A DNA stretch of 23,706 nucleotides. Source: a virus. Location of the stretch: the IMG/VR virus record IMGVR_UViG_3300008267_000387, positions 1 to 23,706 of that record; one strand, written 5' to 3'. Below, in pieces: positions 14,133 to 18,995 of this stretch (its first letter is position 1; each line of letters begins with the position of its first letter). Position numbers and translations under genes: made by a program. The notes under the pieces are model-generated. The model ran no database searches. It worked only from the letters and a program-made list of their open reading frames with translations, and was not told the DNA's origin.

Positions 14133-14486
14133 TGACGGTTTGATGAGCGTCTCAATGACGGTTTGTAGAGAGAGGAAGGTGATGAGCCTTCCTTTTTTTA
14201 TGGGTTTTTGGAGTAGTGGAGCGGGGTGGTAGGATGATTTTATCGGGGCGGTGGTTCGGGTGACGGTTAAACCGTCATTAAAAAGCATACCGTCATTGCT
14301 ATCTGTCACTGAAAAAATCTTTTATTATTAGCTATATACAGTAAACAATGACGGTAATGACGGTATGTATGTATTTATATAAGTTACAAAGTAGAAATGT
14401 ATATTTTGTAGTACTACTATAAAAAACGCATTTTACTATATAAGGATTAGAAAGCTGAAAATACCGTCAGACCGTCAGAACCGTCA
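14133..14486. repeat. Cluster of ten TGACGGT repeats (iteron-like), candidate origin or regulator-binding region
   Basis: This gap of about 360 bases without a gene has ten exact copies of TGACGGT. Forward copies start at 14133, 14156, 14261, 14349 and 14358; inverted copies (ACCGTCA) start at 14271, 14289, 14463, 14471 and 14480. Two forward copies form a tandem AATGACGGT pair (14347-14364). One forward and one inverted copy form the near-perfect palindrome TGACGGTTAAACCGTCA (14261-14277). Between the groups lies an AT-rich block (about 14300-14460) that includes GTAGTACTAC (14408-14417). Iterons flanking AT-rich DNA next to a primase-helicase gene resemble a replication origin, but operators for a repressor would look similar. 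Confidence 0.7.
14173..14199 (+). terminator. Rho-independent terminator after primase-helicase
   Basis: AGGAAGG (14173-14179) pairs with CCTTCCT (14187-14193) around a 7-base loop, and the stem runs into seven Ts (14193-14199). It lies 40 bases after the primase-helicase stop codon and between TGACGGT copies 2 and 3. Confidence 0.85.
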
Positions 14487-14495
14487 TTAAGTCCC

Positions 14496-14813
14496 TTAAT
14501 CGTAGTCGCTAATGTCCGAAATAAACTCGGAAACATCCTCCGCTCGCTTGGCACGTTTCTTCCAGTTCTTGCCCCGGAGCGCCGGGGTATTAGTCTGAAG
14601 CCATGTCCGGCACCGGACGATCGTGGTGAATGAGGGGACTTCCTTTTGCATGAGCCAATCCTTTAATTCGACGAACCCCCCGCACCGGAGGGAGCAGAAT
14701 CGCTGGTAGTAGGTTAGGACTAACAGCTTATCGGACTCTCTTGTGTCGGGAAGAGTCGCTAGGAGGTGTTCAACTTTGCTTTTTACTGTCGTGTATTCTG
14801 AAATAGTATCCAT
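14496..14813 (-). CDS. Hypothetical protein (105 aa), possibly DNA-binding
   Basis: The 105-residue product begins MDTISEYTTVKSKVEHLLATLP, has a helical middle (ESDKLLVLTYYQRFCSLRC), then a segment with helix-turn-helix-like rhythm (LKDWLMQKEVPSFTTIVRCRTWLQTN) and a basic stretch (LRGKNWKKRAKR), ending acidic. The PSFTTIVRCRTWLQ part resembles a recognition helix seen in small phage proteins, but this is a weak call. It has no Shine-Dalgarno site; a promoter candidate just upstream would place transcription start at or next to the ATG. Its 3' end abuts the TGACGGT cluster, which makes it a possible binder of those repeats. Inference only. Confidence 0.6.
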   Translation of the reverse strand: MDTISEYTTVKSKVEHLLATLPDTRESDKLLVLTYYQRFCSLRCGGFVELKDWLMQKEVPSFTTIVRCRTWLQTNTPALRGKNWKKRAKRAEDVSEFISDISDYD

Positions 14814-14820
14814 GCCGACT

Positions 14821-14849
14821 GGTTTAAACTAGGTAACTCACCGTGTCAA
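14821..14849 (-). promoter_or_regulatory. Candidate promoter for the 105-aa gene, possibly giving a leaderless mRNA
   Basis: On the minus strand a perfect -35, TTGACA (14844-14849), is followed after 17 bases by a weak -10, TAAACC (14821-14826). The predicted start of transcription is near 14814, beside the ATG at 14813, and no ribosome-binding site is present. The -10 overlaps the palindrome GTTTAAAC. Confidence 0.4.
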
Positions 14850-14863
14850 TTAAAATCATTCCC

Positions 14864-14876
14864 GCATCCTTTGTGC
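14864..14876 (-). repeat. Degenerate copy of the ATCCTTTGCGCG repeat
   Basis: GCATCCTTTGTGC matches the repeat family except in the GCGC part. It lies upstream of the 105-residue gene and its candidate promoter. Confidence 0.5.
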
Positions 14877-14930
14877 CCGGGAGTACACCATAACCCTTGC
14901 GGATGGTGCTATTGATGGCACAATGGACTT

Positions 14931-15095
14931 ATGGAAAAGTCGCTTTGGCAAAATATGGTTGAGACTATCAAAAGTAAGAAGCCCACCGAGACGGATGAGA
15001 CTGGCTATCCAAAGATGACCCCCGAGCAACTTGCTCAGGTAAACAAGACTTGGAACCCCAAGGATAAGGAAGAACTCGCTAAGGTATTTCGTTAG
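14931..15095 (+). CDS. Small hypothetical protein (54 aa)
   Basis: The frame from ATG (14931) to TAG (15093-15095) encodes a hydrophilic protein with protein-like composition: MEKSLWQNMVETIKSKK at the N-terminus and MTPEQLAQVNKTWNPKDKEE near the end. It is the only rightward protein frame between the TGACGGT cluster and 18.9 kb. Ribosome-binding site is weak (TGGACTT directly upstream) and no promoter is obvious. Competing frames here are shorter and less protein-like. Function unknown. Confidence 0.45.
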   Translation: MEKSLWQNMVETIKSKKPTETDETGYPKMTPEQLAQVNKTWNPKDKEELAKVFR

Positions 15096-15107
15096 TACCC
15101 GACCATT

Positions 15108-15124
15108 CGCGTATCCTTTGCGCG
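15108..15124 (-). repeat. ATCCTTTGCGCG repeat, copy 1 (long palindromic form)
   Basis: CGCGTATCCTTTGCGCG carries the exact 12-mer core at 15113-15124 with CGCG at both ends. It lies between the 54-residue gene and the tRNA-like element. Confidence 0.8.
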
Positions 15125-15135
15125 TAATGAAATGT

Positions 15136-15223
15136 TCGGGGGTAGCTTAAACGGAAGAGCTTGAGCCAGACGACGCGTCGACGCCTGAACTCGGTGTGGG
15201 TTCGAGTCCCGCCCCCCGATCCA
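15136..15223 (+). tRNA. tRNA-like element with abnormal anticodon region
   Basis: Three tRNA arms are clear on the plus strand: acceptor TCGGGGG/CCCCCGA (7 pairs) with discriminator T and encoded CCA at 15221-15223; D-arm GCTT/GAGC preceded by TA; and T-arm GTGGG/CCCGC around TTCGAGT. The 35 bases between D- and T-arms do not form a normal 5-bp stem with a 7-base loop. They hold instead overlapping palindromes (GACGCGTC, GCGTCGACGC). Total length is 88 bases, the size of a tRNA with a long variable arm (Ser/Leu type), but no anticodon can be assigned. It may be a decayed tRNA, a tRNA with an insertion, or a tRNA mimic. Confidence 0.5.
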
Positions 15224-15376
15224 TTAGAACGGCTGGAACATCGTGAATAGAAGCACTCCGAACCATGCCCAAAACTTCCTCCAAAAACTACTGCAATGGT
15301 CGTATGCGAAGTACCATATCCCAAGCCACATTAGTCCCTTGAACCAAATTTCCATCGGTAGAGGCATTTGCCACAT
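15224..15376 (-). CDS. Small membrane protein, two predicted transmembrane segments (50 aa)
   Basis: The minus-strand frame from ATG (15376) to TAA (15224) encodes a Trp/Phe-rich 50-residue protein with hydrophobic segments WFKGLMWLGIWYFAY and FWAWFGVLLFTMF, joined by DHCSSFWRK. A strong site, AAAGGAG, lies 7 bases before the ATG. The start is 3 bases after the XRE gene stop and the stop abuts the CCA end of the tRNA-like element on the opposite strand. Size and topology would suit a holin, antiholin or superinfection-exclusion peptide, but no lysis enzyme is adjacent, so the role is open. Confidence 0.65.
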   Translation of the reverse strand: MWQMPLPMEIWFKGLMWLGIWYFAYDHCSSFWRKFWAWFGVLLFTMFQPF

Positions 15377-15378
15377 AG

Positions 15379-15825
15379 CTACTCTCCTTTGTCTTTCTTC
15401 CGCGCATCCTTTGCGCGTGAGCGTGTTAGTGCATTAACGTCTAAGGGGTACGGACTCCCGTCTTTGGACGCTATGATGTCTAGAGTGTACCCGAGCGCCT
15501 CAACATAGTCCTTGAGTCTCGAGATTGTCGGGGAGTTGTAACCGCGTTCAATCTTCAAAACTTCTCCTTGATGCCCAGCTCCTCGCCCCCTTTCGTGCAT
15601 CCTTTGCGCGAGGGCTTCTTGGGTGATACCAACTTTATTCCTAAGATCGGCAAGGCCACAAAGTCGAAACTCCTCGCTAGGCGTATCCTTTGCGCGTGGG
15701 AGTTCTTCTTGGGCGACAAGTAAAGCCAAGTTTAGAGCGAAAAAAATATCTTGGAGGGCGTCATCTGGTATTTTTTGGTAGCGATTGATGTGCCAAATTA
15801 TTGATTCAAGTTTTTGGATGTTCAT
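15379..15825 (-). CDS. XRE-family helix-turn-helix regulator with repeat insertions
   Basis: The 148-residue product contains an XRE/Cro-CI type HTH at about residues 58-112: LADLRNKVGITQEALAQRM, then VLKIERGYNSPTISRLKDYVEALGYTLDI. Between the two HTH halves sits HERGRGAGHQGE, longer than the usual turn. Three copies of the 12-mer ATCCTTTGCGCG lie in the coding sequence, encoding RAKD (twice) and AQRM in different frames. Helical N-terminal region (about residues 1-45) may dimerise. AAAGGA lies about 13 bases before the ATG at 15825. It is a candidate regulator of the leftward cluster and possibly binds the 12-mers; that link is inference. Confidence 0.8.
   Translation of the reverse strand: MNIQKLESIIWHINRYQKIPDDALQDIFFALNLALLVAQEELPRAKDTPSEEFRLCGLADLRNKVGITQEALAQRMHERGRGAGHQGEVLKIERGYNSPTISRLKDYVEALGYTLDIIASKDGSPYPLDVNALTRSRAKDARKKDKGE
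15402..15417 (-). repeat. ATCCTTTGCGCG repeat, copy 2 (inside the XRE gene)
   Basis: The 12-mer core is at 15406-15417, preceded by GCGC. It encodes part of RSRAKDAR near the C-terminus of the XRE protein. Confidence 0.85.
15599..15610 (-). repeat. ATCCTTTGCGCG repeat, copy 3 (inside the XRE HTH)
   Basis: This exact 12-mer encodes AQRM in the HTH region, in a reading frame different from the copies at 15406 and 15685. Confidence 0.85.
15685..15696 (-). repeat. ATCCTTTGCGCG repeat, copy 4 (inside the XRE gene)
   Basis: This exact 12-mer encodes part of PRAKDTP in the linker before the HTH, in the same frame as copy 2. Confidence 0.85.
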
Positions 15826-15849
15826 TTTTATAGGTGTCCTTTTTGGTTA

Positions 15850-16149
15850 TTAAAACGGGCACTCGTCTAAATTTCTAAGCCGATAGCCAATTTTGCTCAT
15901 TAATTCATCACGGTATCTGATTAAATTTTGCCTGGAGTATGCGCTTAAAACTTGTTTTTCATAATCATTTTTGCATAGATCATGAGCGACATTAAGCAAT
16001 GCGATAGCGTGGTTTTTGACTATATTGTCATTATCGTCCGATAAATTTTCAGCGTAATTTAGTGCGACAATTGAATGATGATTATAGTTTTCAGCTTGAT
16101 CTATTGTTTTTAAACCCAATTTTTTCAGATATTTTTTTGATAATTTCAT
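15850..16149 (-). CDS. Hypothetical helical protein (99 aa)
   Basis: The product is all-helical by appearance, with KLSKKYLKKLGLKTIDQAENYNH and DIVK-type charged helices, then LLNVAHDLCKNDYEKQVLSAY and a basic C-terminal part. No family recognised. Its start (ATG 16149) carries the shared leader AAAAGAGGACTATATG and the first five codons (MKLSK) match those of the next gene upstream. Copy 5 of the 12-mer repeat lies just upstream of that leader. AT-rich relative to the packaging genes. Confidence 0.65.
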   Translation of the reverse strand: MKLSKKYLKKLGLKTIDQAENYNHHSIVALNYAENLSDDNDNIVKNHAIALLNVAHDLCKNDYEKQVLSAYSRQNLIRYRDELMSKIGYRLRNLDECPF

Positions 16150-16169
16150 ATAGTCCTCTTTTCTCTCGC

Positions 16170-16181
16170 ATCCTTTGCGCG
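16170..16181 (-). repeat. ATCCTTTGCGCG repeat, copy 5
   Basis: This exact 12-mer lies in the gap between two leftward genes. On the minus strand it is followed by GCGAGAGAAAAGAGGACTAT and the next ATG. Confidence 0.85.
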
Positions 16182-16186
16182 TGTAA

Positions 16187-16540
16187 TTACATTATGTATA
16201 GTTTTCCATCATCCCCGACATAAAGGTCACACTCCCCAAATTCGTGGGATAATTCGGTCAATTTTTTCCCAGTGCTCTTTTCATAATCGCCGTCCCAAAA
16301 ACCCGCGCCGTGATGATTCCTTGTTAGCCAAAAATCATGGGCAACTAAAGTTTCGTTTAGATTATCAAGCAAGTCCCCCGCTTCATTTTGGAACTTGTTG
16401 CAGTCTTCTCGGAGTTGTTCAAGTGTTTCATCCGCAAAGTCATTTTCCGAATATTTTTCATCTAAAGGCACTCCATTGTCGTCAATGGAAGACCACAAAG
16501 CCGTTTCGATATAACTGTATTCAAATTTTGATAGTTTCAT
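16187..16540 (-). CDS. Conserved phage protein with AHDFWLTRNxHGAGFWD motif (117 aa)
   Basis: The acidic product opens MKLSKFEYSYIETALWSSID and carries VAHDFWLTRNHHGAGFWDGD and a C-terminal SHEFGECDLYVGDDGKLYIM. This motif pair recurs in many phage and plasmid proteins of unknown function. It is typically a one-domain protein; none of the residues proves catalysis. The ATG at 16540 follows AGAGGACTAT; an in-frame ATG at 16570, which comes from the repeat (GGATGCG), lacks a spaced ribosome-binding site and was rejected. Confidence 0.75.
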   Translation of the reverse strand: MKLSKFEYSYIETALWSSIDDNGVPLDEKYSENDFADETLEQLREDCNKFQNEAGDLLDNLNETLVAHDFWLTRNHHGAGFWDGDYEKSTGKKLTELSHEFGECDLYVGDDGKLYIM

Positions 16541-16568
16541 ATAGTCCTCTTTTCTTTTCTTTTCTCGC

Positions 16569-16580
16569 ATCCTTTGCGCG
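16569..16580 (-). repeat. ATCCTTTGCGCG repeat, copy 6
   Basis: This exact 12-mer lies between the cold-shock gene and the 117-residue gene, about 30 bases before the latter's start. Confidence 0.85.
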
Positions 16581-16586
16581 TACGTG

Positions 16587-16982
16587 TTATTTATTCTCTC
16601 TTATTTCCATAACATTGAACGCCTGATAGTCTTTAGTCCCATTGATCAACTCCAACTCGCAAGTGACAAGGCTTCCTTCTGTCAAGGTTTTAAAACCATC
16701 ATTTAAAATAGCCGAGTAATGTACAAAAATGTCGAATTCGTGCCCGTCTATTCGTAAATACCCGTATCCTTTTGCATCGTTGAACCATTTCACACGGCAA
16801 GTTTCCTTTACTGGGATTTTTATTTTTTGCTCATGTTTAGTTATGATTATTTTTGCGGAGTGAATTGACTTCACTTCCATTGAATATGCGTAAGGGTCAA
16901 CTTGCACGCGTACTATTTCTGTTTTATTGTCGGGGTATGATAAGTGAATAAAACCAAATTTGTATTTAATTGTTTGAAACAT
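16587..16982 (-). CDS. Cold-shock domain protein with N-terminal extension
   Basis: The C-terminal half of this 131-residue protein is a cold-shock domain: CRVKWFNDAKGYGYLRI holds RNP1 (KGYGYL), FDIFVHYSAI holds RNP2, and LTEGSLVTCELELINGTKDYQAFNV completes the OB-fold. It should bind single-stranded RNA or DNA. The N-terminal 55 residues form an extra beta-rich part (FQTIKYKFGFIHLSYPD, TEIVRVQVDPYAY), possibly a second small domain. The ATG at 16982 follows AAAGAGGACTAT; an in-frame ATG at 17006 belongs to the repeat. A role as RNA chaperone for phage mRNA is likely by family. Confidence 0.85.
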   Translation of the reverse strand: MFQTIKYKFGFIHLSYPDNKTEIVRVQVDPYAYSMEVKSIHSAKIIITKHEQKIKIPVKETCRVKWFNDAKGYGYLRIDGHEFDIFVHYSAILNDGFKTLTEGSLVTCELELINGTKDYQAFNVMEIRENK

Positions 16983-17004
16983 ATAGTCCTCTTTTTTCTC
17001 TCGC

Positions 17005-17016
17005 ATCCTTTGCGCG
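17005..17016 (-). repeat. ATCCTTTGCGCG repeat, copy 7
   Basis: This exact 12-mer lies between the 83-residue gene and the cold-shock gene. Confidence 0.85.
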
Positions 17017-17022
17017 TATGTA

Positions 17023-17274
17023 TTAATTAATAACCGTCAAGTTATATCCAAGTGATTCAAGTTCAGTTTTTAGGCTGAAGTATTTTTCAGGTGATACCGC
17101 TTTTCTTCTCATGAAAGAACTTGACGCTGCGCTATGTTGGCCTATGTGCATATAACTCATAATTTTAGTTTTTCCATATAAATCCGGCGAGTACAATTCA
17201 TCAGGAAATAGCGCCAAAACTTCTCCTTCAATGTTTACAAATTTTACTCTTGTTTTATGTTTGTCTTTTTTCAT
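17023..17274 (-). CDS. Conserved phage protein with LFPDE...YMHIGQHS motif (83 aa)
   Basis: The product shows VKFVNIEGEVLALFPDE, then MSYMHIGQHSAASS, then SPEKYFSLKTELESLGYNL. This order (E-x-V-x-ALFP, a Y-x-H-(V/I)-GQH core, and a final EL-x-x-x-GY-x-L) recurs in small phage and plasmid proteins without known function. The ATG at 17274 has the AGAGGACTAT leader. AT-rich. Copy 8 of the repeat lies upstream. Confidence 0.75.
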   Translation of the reverse strand: MKKDKHKTRVKFVNIEGEVLALFPDELYSPDLYGKTKIMSYMHIGQHSAASSSFMRRKAVSPEKYFSLKTELESLGYNLTVIN

Positions 17275-17299
17275 ATAGTCCTCTTTTCTTTTCTCGCGT

Positions 17300-17311
17300 A
17301 TCCTTTGCGCG
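17300..17311 (-). repeat. ATCCTTTGCGCG repeat, copy 8 (long palindromic form)
   Basis: The core is preceded by CGCGT (17295-17299), so CGCG stands at both ends, as in copy 1. Confidence 0.85.
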
Positions 17312-17317
17312 TAAGTG

Positions 17318-17647
17318 TTATTCGTTCACCGTCTGGAGATATTTTTTTGCAGTGTAAAGGGTCACACCATCTAACCCTTCAACCGTGTCAATGCTATAAC
17401 GTCTCCCGTATCCGTTTTTGTCCTCAGTCAAAGTCACACACCGAACACTTGCGACACGAGTATTGTCTTCAAAGCATCGTTTTTCAGTTGTGACAAAGTA
17501 CGCTTTACGGTCTGACACTCTCTTATAGTGAGACGTTAATCGGCTTTTAAAAAACCGCATTGTGTCGCGGTCAAAAAAATGCCCGCTTGACGTGTAGTTA
17601 TAGTCCTGTACTAAGTGGGCAATGTTCCAAGGTATTGTGTTTTTCAT
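17318..17647 (-). CDS. Conserved phage protein with HFFDRDTMRFFKSRL motif (109 aa)
   Basis: The product carries HFFDRDTMRFFKSRLTSHYK near residues 23-42, YFVTTEKRCFEDNTRVASVRCV in the middle and IDTVEGL at the end. Related small phage proteins share the 'HFF-x-x-DTMRFF-x-SR ... YF(I/V)TSE ... R-x-(Y/S)-(T/S)-(V/I)' layout; function unknown. The ATG at 17647 has the AGAGGACTAT leader. Unlike neighbours, the C-terminus contains several Tyr/Lys pairs. Probably an accessory gene not needed for growth; inference. Confidence 0.75.
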   Translation of the reverse strand: MKNTIPWNIAHLVQDYNYTSSGHFFDRDTMRFFKSRLTSHYKRVSDRKAYFVTTEKRCFEDNTRVASVRCVTLTEDKNGYGRRYSIDTVEGLDGVTLYTAKKYLQTVNE

Positions 17648-17665
17648 ATAGTCCTCTTTTCTCGT

Positions 17666-17677
17666 ATCCTTTGCGCG
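17666..17677 (-). repeat. ATCCTTTGCGCG repeat, copy 9
   Basis: This exact 12-mer directly abuts the stop codon of the 208-residue gene (TAA at 17678-17680), so the repeat begins where coding ends. Confidence 0.85.
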
Positions 17678-18304
17678 TTATTCTTCCATAGCCTTTTCAA
17701 TTTCTTCCAGTTGACGATCAATCTCCGCATCATCCAATGCACCTAGCATTGGAATTTCTAGGGTAACTCCTCCATAATAATCAACTTCGACAATGTTCGG
17801 GAATATTCCGTGTTGTCTCATTGTCTTCTCGATTATTAACTTTGCATGATGGAGTTTTTCAGAATCATCATTCCCAACTAAATCAGAATAATTTAGTTTT
17901 AAGTCTAGTTCTCTTGAATGTACCGCGTAACAATTTCTTCTATCTGAAAAATTAATTGTTACCGCTTCACCTAGACATTGACTCATTGACCATTGATGCT
18001 TCCCTTGACTGTATTGATCTTGTGAAAAATAAATAACGTCAGAACATGATTGAAGTAATTCTTCAATTACTTCAAATTCTTCTTCCGAAAAGTGATCAAC
18101 TTTTAAGCCCATAACAGACTCAAGTAAACCGTCTTCTCCAAGACTTCTATCTGACCCTTTGCAATACGGGTCATTTTCAAAGTGTTCAATCTGTGCTTTC
18201 AATTCCTTGAAAGCGTAAGTTTTCATCAATTCTTGAACGCGTGCACCGATAGCGTCTTGAATGATAGCGTTAGCCTGTTTTTTTGCATTATGTACGTTGT
18301 TCAT
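17678..18304 (-). CDS. Hypothetical protein (208 aa)
   Basis: The product is acidic, with a helical N-terminal part (KKQANAIIQDAIGARVQELMKT), a middle part with EEEFEVIEELLQSCSDVIYF and GEAVTINFSDRRNCYAVHS, and a C-terminal alpha/beta end (NIVEVDYYGGVTLEIPM, then a final acidic helix). No family recognised. AAAGGACTATATG stands at the start, a one-base variant of the shared leader. It is the second gene after the promoter at 18.47 kb and the largest of the accessory cluster. Confidence 0.65.
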   Translation of the reverse strand: MNNVHNAKKQANAIIQDAIGARVQELMKTYAFKELKAQIEHFENDPYCKGSDRSLGEDGLLESVMGLKVDHFSEEEFEVIEELLQSCSDVIYFSQDQYSQGKHQWSMSQCLGEAVTINFSDRRNCYAVHSRELDLKLNYSDLVGNDDSEKLHHAKLIIEKTMRQHGIFPNIVEVDYYGGVTLEIPMLGALDDAEIDRQLEEIEKAMEE

Positions 18305-18318
18305 ATAGTCCTTTCTAT

Positions 18319-18444
18319 CTATTTATTTTTTGCAATCGCGCTCTGTACACGCATTGCATTGTTTAGTGTTGTTATGTTTGTCGCCGTTTGAACACACACG
18401 CCCAAAACAACCCCGATTAAAAATAGTTGGAATAGTTTTTCCAT
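18319..18444 (-). CDS. Small membrane or secreted protein (41 aa), first gene of accessory cluster
   Basis: The frame from ATG (18444) to TAG (18319-18321) encodes 41 residues: MEKLFQLFLIGVVLGVCVQT forms one hydrophobic segment, then a polar tail TATNITTLNNAMRVQSAIAK. AGAGGAC lies 6 bases before the ATG, and a good promoter ends about 17 bases before it. It may be an inner-membrane peptide (superinfection exclusion, lysis timing, spanin-like) or a secreted peptide. The Cys is not in a clear lipobox. Confidence 0.65.
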   Translation of the reverse strand: MEKLFQLFLIGVVLGVCVQTATNITTLNNAMRVQSAIAKNK

Positions 18445-18467
18445 TGTTAGTCCTCTTTTCTGAAATC

Positions 18468-18496
18468 AGGATATCAATCATTCATACTTGCGTCAA
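18468..18496 (-). promoter_or_regulatory. Sigma70-type promoter for the leftward accessory cluster
   Basis: On the minus strand TTGACG (18491-18496, 5 of 6 matches) and TATCCT (18468-18473, 4 of 6) are 17 bases apart, and the -10 is extended (TGATATCCT). Predicted transcription start is near 18461, leaving a 17-base leader with AGAGGAC before the first ATG. Upstream DNA is A/T-tract rich (18499-18540), which could act as an UP element. Confidence 0.75.
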
Positions 18497-18504
18497 TCTT
18501 TTTT

Positions 18505-18995
18505 TTGATTAATACAAAAAATGATTATTTTCATTTAATCGCACGACCTCTCCCTCTCTATATTACCGCGCCACCGGATCAACGGACTTAGTTGACCCAG
18601 ATCAGTTTTTCTAATGGGTCTGATAAGAATTATTATGTCGACCCTGACACAACGTGTTGTAATTGTTAAGGAATTTGACTACTCAAATTGTTGCAGGTCA
18701 TCAGAACAAATAATAGTTGGAACCTGGCCCGAACCTTGCATATAGTTCCAACCCTCCGCGTCACCGTAACCCTACGTTATTATTACGTTCTACTCATCCG
18801 ATAGAATGATTCAACGATTCTATGCGGATCGTTGATTCAATTGATCCGGTGGATTGATTAAACGAAAGCCGTTGACGGGGGGGCTAGGGGGTCGCGGGTC
18901 GTTCGTAGTCGTAAACGTATCGTATTGCTCTATATAACGTGCGCATCTCGACCTTTTTGGTTTACATCCTGCCTTGGTCGGCTACGCTAAACTTG
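18505..18995. other. Non-coding, inverted-repeat-rich region before the packaging genes
   Basis: No convincing gene was seen in 18445-18995. Inverted repeats follow one another: GACCCA/TGGGTC (about 18594 and 18615), ACAAC-GT-GTTGT (18649-18660), AATTTG/CAAATT (18672-18689), GTTGGAAC/GTTCCAAC (18716-18723 and 18745-18752), ATAGAAT/ATTCTAT inside a longer ATCCG...CGGAT hairpin (about 18798-18831), CGGATC/GATCCG next to it, and a 12-bp pair framing the whole (listed separately). A TATATA at 18931-18936 may be the -10 of the packaging operon, without a good -35. Function could be packaging signal, origin or a structured leader. Confidence 0.55.
18571..18852. repeat. 12-bp perfect inverted repeat framing the non-coding region
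   Basis: CCACCGGATCAA (18571-18582) and its exact reverse complement TTGATCCGGTGG (18841-18852) are 258 bases apart. The right arm's GATCCG can also pair locally with CGGATC just before it, so the long-range and local foldings exclude each other. Confidence 0.75.

Noticed and set aside
14941-15095. Integrase, attachment site or lysogeny module near the tRNA-like element
   Set aside because: No integrase or excisionase motif exists in the window and no duplicated tRNA end was found, so an att site cannot be supported.
15079-15324. Leftward frame containing GGGTRTHTEF
   Set aside because: It is antisense to the tRNA-like element; peptides of this type are typical of reverse reading through tRNA genes.
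16541-16570. Upstream ATG within the 12-mer repeat as start of accessory genes
   Set aside because: The ATG of GGATGCG has no ribosome-binding site at proper spacing, while the next ATG has AGAGGAC at 5 bases.
15108-17677. CRISPR-like repeat array
   Set aside because: The repeated unit is only 12-17 bases, spacing ranges from about 75 to 435 bases and most spacers are protein genes.
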